In this document: positions 1 to 8,967 of the stretch, one piece after another | Layout of the letters: each line of letters begins with the position of its first letter | Numbering within the stretch: position 1 is the first letter of the stretch | NCBI GenBank assembly: GCA_001917995.1 | Contig: MNFB01000074.1 | Span: 10,277-45,427, forward strand | Direction of reading: 5' to 3' | Length of the DNA: 35,151 nt | From: Thaumarchaeota archaeon 13_1_40CM_4_38_7 | GTDB lineage: Archaea > Thermoproteota > Nitrososphaeria > Nitrososphaerales > Nitrosopumilaceae | Translations under genes and position numbers: made by a program | The notes under the pieces: model-generated | The model's input: only the letters and a program-made list of their open reading frames with translations | Told to the model about the DNA's origin: nothing | The model's database searches: none

Positions 1-599
1 CCAGCTTTATTTGCAAACTTGCCTTCCATGACAATTTCAGAAAGTGGTTTTCTATCACTAGGGGCCTCGCGTTGTTGTAGTTCTGGCAAAAGTTTCTCCG
101 TTGTCCCCTTTTTACCAATTGCAACCATTGCCATCACATCATATTCATCTGGTATTGCAAGATCTTTTCTTGCCCGTTCATAATCAAATCCCTGCATGGC
201 ATGTGTAATTAATCCCTGAGATGTTGCTTGTAGGGCCAGGTTTTCCCATGCTGCACCAGAATCAAACTGGTGGGTCACAGATGGTTTTCCATTATAATCA
301 AATGTCTTTTTTGAGATAATTACGACGAGTGCAGAGGCATTTGCACACCATTGTTTATTGAAATCTACAAGCAAATTAAGTATGGTATCCCAGTGCTTTG
401 AGTTTCGTTTTGCATAGATGAACCGCCAAGGTTGGTTGTTGTATGATGATGGAGCCCATCTTGCTGCCTCAAAGAGGGCAAAAAGGTCTTGGTCGCTTAT
501 ATCTTCGCCAGAAAATGATCTTGGAGACCACCTATTGAGAATCATATGATTTACCCCGTAGGCTGATTTTCTGGTCTTCTCTATTTCGGGGTCTAACAT
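1..599 (-). CDS. Nitroreductase family protein (C-terminus truncated by window edge)
   Basis: Reverse-strand translation from ATG at 599: MLDPEIEKTRKSAYGVNHMILNRWSPRSFSGEDISDQDLFALFEAARWAPSSYNNQPWRFIYAK..., typical nitroreductase N-terminus (RRSxRxF...ARWAPSSxNxQPWRF). Confidence 0.93.
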   Translation of the reverse strand, partial: MLDPEIEKTRKSAYGVNHMILNRWSPRSFSGEDISDQDLFALFEAARWAPSSYNNQPWRFIYAKRNSKHWDTILNLLVDFNKQWCANASALVVIISKKTFDYNGKPSVTHQFDSGAAWENLALQATSQGLITHAMQGFDYERARKDLAIPDEYDVMAMVAIGKKGTTEKLLPELQQREAPSDRKPLSEIVMEGKFANKA

Positions 600-871
600 A
601 ACCGGCTTTTCTTTTTATCATACTTAAAAGTTTGATAATGTTTTTCACCAAGTGTTGCACAAGACAATCGTACTGGAATAGTATGTCATAAATGTTACAA
701 ACCAGATCTTATTGGTAGTTTCAAGATAGACTTGATATCATGCGACCCAGCAACTTGCTCCATTTTAGGTCCAGACACCAACCAACCCTCATAGCCTAGT
801 TGCCAGGGTGCATGTATATTTTTTCAAAGATTATAACCACATCATACAGAAAATAACTTAACTTTCATTAT

Positions 872-997
872 ATGAATAGCAAGAAAAAACAACAAGACAG
901 AGAAGAATTTCTAAACGAAGAGAAAGAAAATGACAGTAAAGAGTGCGAAGAATATCTTGACGACGAGTTTGAGGATGAGAAATTATCTAAAGATTAA
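872..997 (+). CDS. Small acidic hypothetical protein (41 aa)
   Basis: ATG at 872, open to TAA 995-997: MNSKKKQQDREEFLNEEKENDSKECEEYLDDEFEDEKLSKD; not in supplied ORF track (short). Confidence 0.45.
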   Translation: MNSKKKQQDREEFLNEEKENDSKECEEYLDDEFEDEKLSKD

Positions 998-2073
998 CGA
1001 GTCTGTTCTGTTTTTTCCCAACAGCAATCAAACAACATTATCATAGATTCAGCAAGTGTTTGCGAATCAGTCCATATGGAAAAAACGTTGCTTGGTGAGT
1101 GAGTTGCATTTCTTAAGAAAATCATAACTTCAGAATCCTTTACTACAAAGCATTGATTTTCTGTCTTGGTGTTAGGCATGAATCTAATTCTTCTTTTATT
1201 GATCTTTCGTGCATAGGTCGGTATCATAGATGCTGGCGATATTATGAGTTTTACATCTGCCGGTGATTTTGCCAACATGTCAATAATGTCTGAATAATAG
1301 AAACTGGAGAGATCCCGCAGTGTACAAAATATCTTGATTTCTTCTTTTACAGTTTCTACCATCTGTCTTAATTTAGAATGAATTTGTGGATTTCCCTGTA
1401 GCATTTGTAATTGTTCTTTTCTTGTTGTGTTTCCTTCCGTAATAGATGCTGGTATTATTATGAGTTTTACATCTGCCGGTGATTTTGCCAACATGTCAAT
1501 AATGTCTGAATAATAGAAACTGGAGAGATCCCGCAGTGTACAAAATATCTTGATTTCTTCTTTTACAGTTTCTACCATCTGTCTTAATTTAGAATGAATT
1601 TGTGGATTTCCCTGTAGCATTTGTAATTGTTCTTTTCTTGTTGTGTTTCCTTCCGTAATAGATGCTGGTATTTCATTCCACATTTCCATCAGCTTATCTT
1701 CGCGTTTTGCAAGTATGTTGATCTTTTCCTTTTCTGCGCTGACAAGAGCGTCAATTGTATCCTTCAAGTCTAATGCAGCATATACCACAGGAGAAGAAAA
1801 TTCTGCTGTGATAATTCCACGGCTCTGCAATGCGTTAAGAATACCATATGTTTCAGTCCTTGGCAGCTCTAGTGCTTTAAATATGTCTGATGCCTTTTTT
1901 GGACCAGATTTTGATAGATAAATGTACACCTTGGCTTGATTTGATGAAAGTCCGAATTTCATAAGCTCGTCTTTTACTTTGTCAAGCTGTATCTTGTAGT
2001 GATATAGACGCGAGTCTGGTTCTGTATCAAAGAGACTGATATCTGAATTTACTGCTAATTTTTCTGTCTGCAT
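994..2073 (-). CDS. TrmB-like winged-helix transcriptional regulator with internal 72-aa tandem duplication
   Basis: N-terminal wHTH (KFGLSSNQAKVYIYLSKSGPKKASDIFKALELPRTETYGILNALQSRGII) typical of TrmB family; exact repeat in the C-terminal half. Confidence 0.85.
   Translation of the reverse strand: MQTEKLAVNSDISLFDTEPDSRLYHYKIQLDKVKDELMKFGLSSNQAKVYIYLSKSGPKKASDIFKALELPRTETYGILNALQSRGIITAEFSSPVVYAALDLKDTIDALVSAEKEKINILAKREDKLMEMWNEIPASITEGNTTRKEQLQMLQGNPQIHSKLRQMVETVKEEIKIFCTLRDLSSFYYSDIIDMLAKSPADVKLIIIPASITEGNTTRKEQLQMLQGNPQIHSKLRQMVETVKEEIKIFCTLRDLSSFYYSDIIDMLAKSPADVKLIISPASMIPTYARKINKRRIRFMPNTKTENQCFVVKDSEVMIFLRNATHSPSNVFSIWTDSQTLAESMIMLFDCCWEKTEQTR
1241..1672. repeat. Perfect tandem duplication, 2 x 216 bp (1241-1456 and 1457-1672)
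   Basis: Both copies read base by base as identical; the 11-bp sequence atagatgctgg occurs at both outer edges and at the junction. Confidence 0.95.
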
Positions 2074-2265
2074 TATTAACCCCTGTAGTGTAGTTCAGAT
2101 CTAGATAATATAAAAAACCCGTCTGCCAAAAGTGGTAATCACCCTTTTCTTAAGGTAATATGAAAGGAATTGGAATTTACCTATGTGGTTTACATGATTG
2201 CCTTTAACGGCTCATTATCAATTTGTCATCTACAATCACTTAAAAACTTGCATTTATTCTACTAG

Positions 2266-2520
2266 GTGTTGAGTAATTCAGATTTTAATTCTCAAATTGA
2301 AAAGATTGCCATGTTGATTGTTTCAGACAAGACCTCACCTGATGAACAAGACGCGCAGAAGCTGAAAAAGTATTATGACTATGCTAAAAAACAATTTCAA
2401 CTCAAAGATGAAGACGCGGTACAGCTAGTAAATGAAACCTTGTTGTATCTGAAATTGAAAAGTTCTGATTCTATAGATCCACTCCAATACGGTGACCAGT
2501 TCGGTGCGGGATTTAGTTAG
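2266..2520 (+). CDS. Hypothetical protein (84 aa)
   Basis: Open reading frame with charged, helical composition; no overlapping better candidate. Confidence 0.6.
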   Translation: MLSNSDFNSQIEKIAMLIVSDKTSPDEQDAQKLKKYYDYAKKQFQLKDEDAVQLVNETLLYLKLKSSDSIDPLQYGDQFGAGFS

Positions 2521-2554
2521 ACAATTATATTTTGGAATAACAAAAGCGACAATT

Positions 2555-3058
2555 TCATTGTCCTAATTTTATTCTAGTTTTGGCGGACAAAACAATTGTT
2601 GATAAAATTGCAATTGTAAGTATTACAAATGCTATGCCACCAAATTCTGGAACTACCTGTGTTCCAATTACTTCGATTTGTTCAGTGCCATCAATAAAAG
2701 ATACCGTTATGGTTCTATCTGTACTAGTCTTTGATTCATTAAACTCTGTGTCAGCACCATCTACTAGGACAAAGAACTGATCATCGTCTGCACCTGCTTT
2801 AGCATCTATGAGTGTTCTGGGCAAAGTCATAGTAAGACTGCCATCACCTGTTGTCTGAATTGATACCACAAGCGAGGTTGCGTTTGTGTCAAGCGTCATG
2901 TCACTTACCGTTCCCCCTGTGATGCCATAGTTTACAGGATAGGACTGTCCACCTGAAGGATCTGGTACAGCAAATTGGTTTTGCGTCTGTGCAAAGACCG
3001 GTGCTACACCCAATGAAATAACGATGATAACCATAATTACATATGACAAATAGCGCAT
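2555..3058 (-). CDS. Secreted PEFG-CTERM protein
   Basis: N-terminal signal peptide and C-terminal VVPEFGGIAFVILTIAILSTIVLSAKTRIKLGQ (PEFG motif + TM + basic tail). Confidence 0.85.
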   Translation of the reverse strand: MRYLSYVIMVIIVISLGVAPVFAQTQNQFAVPDPSGGQSYPVNYGITGGTVSDMTLDTNATSLVVSIQTTGDGSLTMTLPRTLIDAKAGADDDQFFVLVDGADTEFNESKTSTDRTITVSFIDGTEQIEVIGTQVVPEFGGIAFVILTIAILSTIVLSAKTRIKLGQ

Positions 3059-3115
3059 GAGATCTTTTTAGAAGTCTTGTATTTGACCTTTACGTCAGCA
3101 CTTTACTTTTACTGT

Positions 3116-3250
3116 CTACTGAGATAATTTGGCGAACATTCGTTTGTTTAATTGTTCTATGGCCTTGTTTCCCATCTTTCTATCTAAAAGGTTAAAGGCG
3201 TCAACTTCGATGCTTTCTAGAATCTTGTCTTTGGTGGGTTTTTCTTCCAT
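3116..3250 (-). CDS. Small hypothetical protein (44 aa)
   Basis: MEEKPTKDKILESIEVDAFNLLDRKMGNKAIEQLNKRMFAKLSQ, ATG 3250 to TAG 3116-3118. Confidence 0.5.
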   Translation of the reverse strand: MEEKPTKDKILESIEVDAFNLLDRKMGNKAIEQLNKRMFAKLSQ

Positions 3251-3341
3251 ACAGTATATTGTTCCAAGGGCGTGATTAACTCTAGCTAGTTCCCGCTGTT
3301 ACATACTTGTTTTTTCAGGCTGATCTATGAGGTAAAGTCTC

Positions 3342-4721
3342 TTGAGGCTAATTCATGGGGTAGAACTTAAAACCTACATGATTGATCCTCCTCTGTTGCT
3401 ACAAAGTCAAAATCCGGTAGCATTGCGAGACGAGATTCAAAGGATATTGGTTACAAATGGATTAGATAGGACATGTTACACCAATATCCTCGACTATACC
3501 ATAGAATTATTCGAATCAAATGGACTTGGTGTAAATTATTACGGATATCATAATATCGTTCATGAGCTAGAAGTCACATATGTGACATTACTTGCAGCAC
3601 AGTGGCAAAGCCTACATGGCAAGGTTGCAAAAGAAGATTTACCCTATCTTTTTGTTGCAGCTCTCTTTCATGATTATGATCCTCAGAAAACTGGAGAGAG
3701 ACCCCATGAAGAAGATGCTGTAAAATTTGTCATATCTGACGAAAAACTTCATTTGCTACTCAAGGAAGCAGGCATTGACAAAAATTTGGTTGCGGCTTTG
3801 ATTCTAAGAACAACCTACCCCTGGACTGACGAAATAAGGAAAAACGTAGAAAAACAGATTGATGAATACTCGTCTAAATCAAATATAGCAAAAGATGATA
3901 ACAAAAAAGAACATTTCAGAAAACTTGGTTGGTTTCTTTCAGTTGCTGATAGAATTGGAGGATATGCGCTTGGGGATTTTGTAAAAGCAATGGAAATGGC
4001 GCAAAAAAATGCCTATACATTGGCATGGCATCCATACTATATCGTAAGAAGATCTGTATCATATTTTGAAGATCTTCTCAACAATGAAGCAGAGATGTGT
4101 CAGGGAATATTGCATTCACTTCCAAAAGAAATGAGAAAGAATTTCATGGACAATGTTTTGTCATTTATGAAATTACGAGAGCAAGAAATACAGATTGAGG
4201 CAGCTCTAGTCTATGACAATGCAAGATTTTTTGCAAACATAGAACCGATCTCAAGACGCAGAGATCCTGATTTTGTAAAAACTCTGGCTCAAATCCATGA
4301 AGAATTACCTCTTCCACTACAGTTCAAAAAAGAAGAATTTAATGAATCTGTGATGGCCCCATATACAATTCTAAATACGTTAAGACTTGGTAGCGAGAAC
4401 GGACCAATAATTGGTTTTGCCAAGGGTGGACCTCTCGAGGGATACAAATTGCGACCTGAAATCAATGATCCAAATTATGGGATGGCAAATACAATGTTTT
4501 TGGAACCAATAGCTATTAGAGTTGGATATTGGGGACAGAGGGGTGGACGTGAAATAAGACTTTTGTTTACAATGCAAGCACAGGCCAAAGGATTCAAGTA
4601 CTTGACAAGTTTTGCACTAAGAGACGTAATTTCAGGTAGAATTCAGCGCGGAGAACAAATAGAATTTACACAACCCCTTAATCCAGAGCACTGGTGGAAC
4701 TATTATGGAATTAGACTGTAG
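3342..4721 (+). CDS. HD-domain (PDEase-like) phosphohydrolase fused to a C-terminal acetyltransferase-like region
   Basis: YHNIVHELEVTYV...LFVAALFHDYD HD motif; C-terminus GFAKGGPLEGYKLRPEINDPNYGMANTMFLEPIAIRVGYWGQRGGREIRLLF is GNAT-like. True start may be the ATG at about 3378 (MIDPPLL). Confidence 0.75.
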   Translation: MRLIHGVELKTYMIDPPLLLQSQNPVALRDEIQRILVTNGLDRTCYTNILDYTIELFESNGLGVNYYGYHNIVHELEVTYVTLLAAQWQSLHGKVAKEDLPYLFVAALFHDYDPQKTGERPHEEDAVKFVISDEKLHLLLKEAGIDKNLVAALILRTTYPWTDEIRKNVEKQIDEYSSKSNIAKDDNKKEHFRKLGWFLSVADRIGGYALGDFVKAMEMAQKNAYTLAWHPYYIVRRSVSYFEDLLNNEAEMCQGILHSLPKEMRKNFMDNVLSFMKLREQEIQIEAALVYDNARFFANIEPISRRRDPDFVKTLAQIHEELPLPLQFKKEEFNESVMAPYTILNTLRLGSENGPIIGFAKGGPLEGYKLRPEINDPNYGMANTMFLEPIAIRVGYWGQRGGREIRLLFTMQAQAKGFKYLTSFALRDVISGRIQRGEQIEFTQPLNPEHWWNYYGIRL

Positions 4722-4911
4722 TAAAAATATGAAATACTAATTTTACAGTTTTATTATTCCTTGATGCATCAAGAACTTTATTGCAATTAAAAAGCATTTA
4801 GTAATGCTACTTTACATACCAGCTCTTGTTCATAAATTTCCAAATTTGGAAAATTGTAATGTATCTAAAATTTTTTCATACTGTATTAGAAAAATAAATT
4901 GTGTCAAGTGA

Positions 4912-5262
4912 TCAAGGCATTCCATCTGGAGTGTGAAGCATGTCTTGTTTTAATCTTAATGCTCTGTAAATTATCGGGGCATGGTCAGCCTCTACATCAG
5001 TAGTGATATAGAGTATGTGATCTTCATCTAAAGGCATTGTAATTCGTTTTAGCTTTTCATATTCTACTAGTGCATATTTTCCCTTTCCAATCTTACCTGA
5101 AACTTCGTTACGAGATTTCCAAGCATTAATTGCAAGTTGAAGTGATTTCTGACTCTCTTCTGCCGATAGAAGGTTCTGAACTCCCTTACGATGGCCGCTA
5201 GTCATCACATTGCCATTCATATCAAATATTGTTGCAAAGCGAATCTTGGGGTCAAGTGCCAT
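4912..5262 (-). CDS. DUF6659-like small protein, copy 1
   Basis: KIRFATIFDMNGNVMTSGHRKGVQNLL...AINAWKSRNEVSGKIGKGKYALVEYEKLKRITMPL; paralogous to 5364-5735 and 25188-25565. Confidence 0.8.
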   Translation of the reverse strand: MALDPKIRFATIFDMNGNVMTSGHRKGVQNLLSAEESQKSLQLAINAWKSRNEVSGKIGKGKYALVEYEKLKRITMPLDEDHILYITTDVEADHAPIIYRALRLKQDMLHTPDGMP

Positions 5263-5363
5263 TACTTTCTCGTATAGTAATTTATAGTCCGTATTATCTA
5301 GTAGGTTTCCTAAAGGATAAAGATTACTAGCTTCCTGTAACCCTACGCCAAGTCTTTCCTGTG

Positions 5364-5735
5364 TTACCAGTTGCGAGTGTAATCTCCAGAAAACATGTTC
5401 TGAAGACGTTCAATTATGTCTGTCGTACCACCATCAGTACCCCATGTAATCAAAAGCAAGTATTTTTCTCCCACTGGCATGGTCAATCTCCTGAGTTTCT
5501 CATACACAGCTAACACATATTTTCCCTTACCTATCTTTGGTGCAAACTTGCTGCGTGTCTTCCATGCGTTCACTGCATATCGAAGTGTCTCTTTGGTTTC
5601 TGAGTCGTTGAGCAAAGGTGTAACATCTTTTCGCATCTCTGTTCTGATTTCATTGCCCTCCATGTCACAGATAGTGGCATATCTAATGTGGTGGTCAGTA
5701 TTCATGATATTATCTAAGAGTTTATCAAATGACAT
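5364..5735 (-). CDS. DUF6659-like small protein, copy 2
   Basis: HIRYATICDMEGNEIRTEMRKDVTPLL...AVNAWKTRSKFAPKIGKGKYVLAVYEKLRRLTMPVGEKYLLLIT. Confidence 0.8.
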   Translation of the reverse strand: MSFDKLLDNIMNTDHHIRYATICDMEGNEIRTEMRKDVTPLLNDSETKETLRYAVNAWKTRSKFAPKIGKGKYVLAVYEKLRRLTMPVGEKYLLLITWGTDGGTTDIIERLQNMFSGDYTRNW

Positions 5736-5837
5736 ACAATATTATGATAAAAGAGTTAGAAAAAGTTTCCATATCATTTCCACCCAAAATTTACTTTTGA
5801 TTCGTTTTTATCAAGGAAGTATACAAAAGTACTATAT

Positions 5838-6089
5838 ATGGTTAAAAAGAAAAAGCTGCCCAAAAACACCGACAACTCTTGGAAGGAATATCTTGAGCTT
5901 CTAAGACAATGGATTCACACCTTTGAATCTCTACAAAGAATCAATACTGAATTGCAGATAAAGTACTTGGAATTGATGGGCAAGGCTCTTAGTGATTCAA
6001 AGAACATCAATATGATAAGCCAGCTAGTTGAAAACTGGCAAAAATTGACAAGCCAGTTTTGGCAAGAACAACTAATGTACAAAAGATAA
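5838..6089 (+). CDS. Small phasin-like protein
   Basis: WKEYLELLRQWIHTFESLQRINTELQIKYLELMGKAL...LVENWQ matches the pattern of the 32263-32637 protein; adjacent to PHA genes. Confidence 0.65.
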   Translation: MVKKKKLPKNTDNSWKEYLELLRQWIHTFESLQRINTELQIKYLELMGKALSDSKNINMISQLVENWQKLTSQFWQEQLMYKR

Positions 6090-6194
6090 CATGGTGCCTT
6101 GACGCATGAATGAAGAGATTCAATAATACTAACATTCTGGCTAATTGTTATTACGGAAAAGGTTATCTTACCTAGAAACTACGATCAAATATCC

Positions 6195-7010
6195 TTGGAA
6201 GAGCAATTTGTAAGTGTGGGGGGATACAACACAAGGTATCTAGACTATGGCAATTCTAATGAAACTCTAGTTCTTATTCACGGACTTGGTGCCTCCGCAG
6301 AAAGATGGCTTGGTGTAATTCCTTATCTAAAGTCAAAATATCGATTAATCATACCTGATTTGATTGGTTTTGGCCAGAGCGATAAACCGTCTATAGATTA
6401 TACAATAGAATTTCTTTCAAATTTTGTGTTTAGATTTTTGGGGGCACTCGGTATAAAAAAAGCGAATCTGATTGGATCTTCGCTAGGAGGCCAGATAGTA
6501 GCAGAGTGTGCAAGTACGCAAAATGGCATTGTCGAAAAGATTGTTCTAGTATCGCCATCAGGAATGATGAAGAGAACCACTCCTGCACTTGACGCATACA
6601 TGCTGGCTGCACTCTATCCTACACTTGATAATGCCCATACTGCCTTTAGCATGATGGTAGAGAAAGGAGAGATCCAGCAAAAGTTAGTAAATGATTTTGT
6701 TACTAGAATGACCCTTCCAAATGCAAAACTTGCGTTTCTTTCCACTGTTTTAGGCATTCGAAACTCGGTCAACTTTGAAGACAAGATTCGAAAGATCAAG
6801 TCGCCTACTTTGATAGTTTGGGGAAAGCAGGACAAGATGATTCCAGTAGAATACGCAAGTCCATTTATGTCTGCGATCAAAGAATCAAAATTTGTCGAGA
6901 TGCCAGAATGCGGCCATGTACCACATGTTGAACAGCCAAAAAAGTTCTCGGAGGTAGTCTCAAGTTTTTTAGACCATGAATTGGTAATGAATGCCAATTA
7001 TTACCAATAA
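6195..7010 (+). CDS. Alpha/beta hydrolase
   Basis: LVLIHGLGASAERW...LIGSSLGGQIVAECA nucleophile elbow; GHVPHVEQPKKF catalytic His region. Confidence 0.93.
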   Translation: MEEQFVSVGGYNTRYLDYGNSNETLVLIHGLGASAERWLGVIPYLKSKYRLIIPDLIGFGQSDKPSIDYTIEFLSNFVFRFLGALGIKKANLIGSSLGGQIVAECASTQNGIVEKIVLVSPSGMMKRTTPALDAYMLAALYPTLDNAHTAFSMMVEKGEIQQKLVNDFVTRMTLPNAKLAFLSTVLGIRNSVNFEDKIRKIKSPTLIVWGKQDKMIPVEYASPFMSAIKESKFVEMPECGHVPHVEQPKKFSEVVSSFLDHELVMNANYYQ

Positions 7011-7054
7011 ACTTATATTCTAGGTATTACCATTTATTACCAATGAACGGTAAT
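6981..7054. promoter_or_regulatory. Cluster of ATTACCAA/TTGGTAAT sites around a TATA-like element
   Basis: TTGGTAAT 6981-6988 and ATTACCAA 7000-7007 (8-bp inverted repeat), ATTACCAT 7026-7033, ATTACCAA 7036-7043, CGGTAAT 7048-7054; TATA-like cttatatt between them. Confidence 0.6.
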
Positions 7055-7462
7055 GACAACCAGTACGACCCTACCACCATGTTCAAAGAATGGATACAAA
7101 AGGGTGGAAAGGCCCAGATGGACTTTTTCAAAACCTTCGGCGATATAATGGGTCATCAAGGAGGACGATTCAACCCCGCTGACACATTAAAGGATATAGT
7201 CGAAAAAAACACAAAAACCCAGGCGGATTTTATGCAAAATATTGGAGACTTTCAAACAAAGGCAATGAATAGTTGGACCAAGATGTCACAGTCGGTTCCA
7301 CAGTTTTTGTCATGGGGGGCCTTTAAGACAGCGGTTGGAAGTAACGGAAGAATATCAATTCCAGAGGCAGAAAGAGATGCTCTGAAAATCGGAGAGGGGG
7401 ACTTGGTTCAGGTAATAATCGTTCCAATTGAAAAGAAACGAAAACAGGGGGTGAAAAAGTGA
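7043..7462 (+). CDS. Phasin-like protein with C-terminal SpoVT/AbrB domain (PhaR/PhaP-like)
   Basis: C-terminus FKTAVGSNGRISIPEAERDALKIGEGDLVQVIIVPI is AbrB-like; N-terminus helical phasin-like; PHA locus context. Confidence 0.78.
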   Translation: MNGNDNQYDPTTMFKEWIQKGGKAQMDFFKTFGDIMGHQGGRFNPADTLKDIVEKNTKTQADFMQNIGDFQTKAMNSWTKMSQSVPQFLSWGAFKTAVGSNGRISIPEAERDALKIGEGDLVQVIIVPIEKKRKQGVKK

Positions 7463-7878
7463 GTAAAACAGCACCAGAAGCAAAAGAGATCTTTGTAGTA
7501 TACAAGCAAAACGTTGACAAATTCTTTGATGATGTAGAGAAATCTCTTCCACAATACCTCCAGTCAATAACAAGTCTTCAACAGGAATACACTGGGGCAT
7601 GGAAGAATGCATTTAATTCAGCAATCTCTATACAACAGGAATACGCAACCAAGAGCGGACTGAACACCAATGTTCCAGCAGCATATATCAAACTGATAAA
7701 TGATGGAACGGAAGAGATTATCAAGGCACGTTCAGTTCAGAATAAAATTGCACTAGCATCAATTGATGTAGCACGACAAAACATCAAATCATTTAACGAC
7801 AATGCAAAAGCATTTACCGATCTAAATCAAAATATGCTACAATCTTGGATCTCAGCGTGGACACCTAGCAGAAATTAG
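7459..7878 (+). CDS. Phasin family protein
   Basis: 139 aa all-helical protein, translationally coupled (4-nt overlap) to the AbrB-phasin gene, in PHA locus. Confidence 0.7.
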   Translation: MSKTAPEAKEIFVVYKQNVDKFFDDVEKSLPQYLQSITSLQQEYTGAWKNAFNSAISIQQEYATKSGLNTNVPAAYIKLINDGTEEIIKARSVQNKIALASIDVARQNIKSFNDNAKAFTDLNQNMLQSWISAWTPSRN

Positions 7879-7896
7879 TTAGGTACATCCATTTTC

Positions 7897-8967
7897 CTAT
7901 TTTTTTGACCTTTCTTTTAACCACTGACCAAACTCAGGTAGTACTCTTTTTTGAGAAAATGAACTTGCAATCATGCCCACATGCCCTGTTGTATATATCT
8001 GCAAGCTCTTGTCTTGACTTGAGACTGCGTAATGAATAGGCATACTACATTCAGGGGAGACAAGATGGTCTGCTACTGCGACTTGGGTAAGCAATGGCAT
8101 GTCTATGTTCTTAAGTGAGACTTGTTTTCCACCTACGTACATTTTGCTTTGAATCAACAAGTTCTCCTGATATACATCCTTTATCCATTGTCTGAACAGC
8201 TCTCCTGGAATAGGAGGGGTATCACTTAGCCATTTTTCCACACGAATAAAGTTTTCAACATAATCCTTGTCATGAATGTTTTTAAAGAAATTAACATATT
8301 TTTCAAAGCCTTGTTCAAATGGCTTGAGTACAGAGAATACAAAGTACATGAATTCCGGAGGCATGTTTCCAATGGTATCTACAAGCTTGTCAGCATCGAT
8401 GTGTTTTGCAAGATTTCCAACAACTGTCGTGTCTTTTTTTCCATCAATTACGGGAGCGGTAAGGGTGAGAGTTTGCAGCCTTTTTGGATGAAGGGCCGCG
8501 TATACAGTTGCCAAAGTTCCTCCTGTACAGTATCCCTGCATTGAAACCGTTTCCTCTCCAGTTTCTTTGGTGATAAAATCAACGCAGTTATCAATATACC
8601 CATTCACATAATCATCAAACCCCATGTATCTGTCAGTATTAGTTGGGGTACCCCAATCTACAAGATATACGTCAACACCTTGGTTTAACAGATTTCTCAC
8701 CCAGCTTTTCTGCGGATGAATATCCAATATGTGATACCGATTTATTAACGCATAAACTATTACCAGCGGCGTCTTTATTTGCCGTTCAGTTGTTGGATGA
8801 AAATGAAGTAGCCTTACTTTGTCTTCTGAATACGCCACATCATATGGAGTCATATCCAGATTGATTTCATCAGGGGCACGAACAAGCTTTGGAGCTTCAA
8901 AGATGTTTTTGTTGATACTAAGAAATTCCTCTACAAGCTTTGGATCTATTTTTAGCTCATTTACCAT
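7897..8967 (-). CDS. phaC: Class III poly(R)-hydroxyalkanoic acid synthase subunit PhaC
   Basis: Lipase-like box GYCTGG (SMQGYCTGGTLATVYAALHP), PLVIVYALINRYHILDI, NVDVYLVDWGTP, DHLVSPECS, GHVGM. Confidence 0.95.
   Translation of the reverse strand: MVNELKIDPKLVEEFLSINKNIFEAPKLVRAPDEINLDMTPYDVAYSEDKVRLLHFHPTTERQIKTPLVIVYALINRYHILDIHPQKSWVRNLLNQGVDVYLVDWGTPTNTDRYMGFDDYVNGYIDNCVDFITKETGEETVSMQGYCTGGTLATVYAALHPKRLQTLTLTAPVIDGKKDTTVVGNLAKHIDADKLVDTIGNMPPEFMYFVFSVLKPFEQGFEKYVNFFKNIHDKDYVENFIRVEKWLSDTPPIPGELFRQWIKDVYQENLLIQSKMYVGGKQVSLKNIDMPLLTQVAVADHLVSPECSMPIHYAVSSQDKSLQIYTTGHVGMIASSFSQKRVLPEFGQWLKERSKK

Noticed and set aside
1643-1921. Plus-strand ORF antisense to the TrmB-like gene, with similar antisense ORFs throughout (e.g. 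5416-5904, 6614-6997, 8272-8544, 9051-9323, 9967-10428, 20042-20386, 33110-33409)
   Set aside because: They lie wholly or mainly opposite well-supported genes and their translations lack domain-like character.
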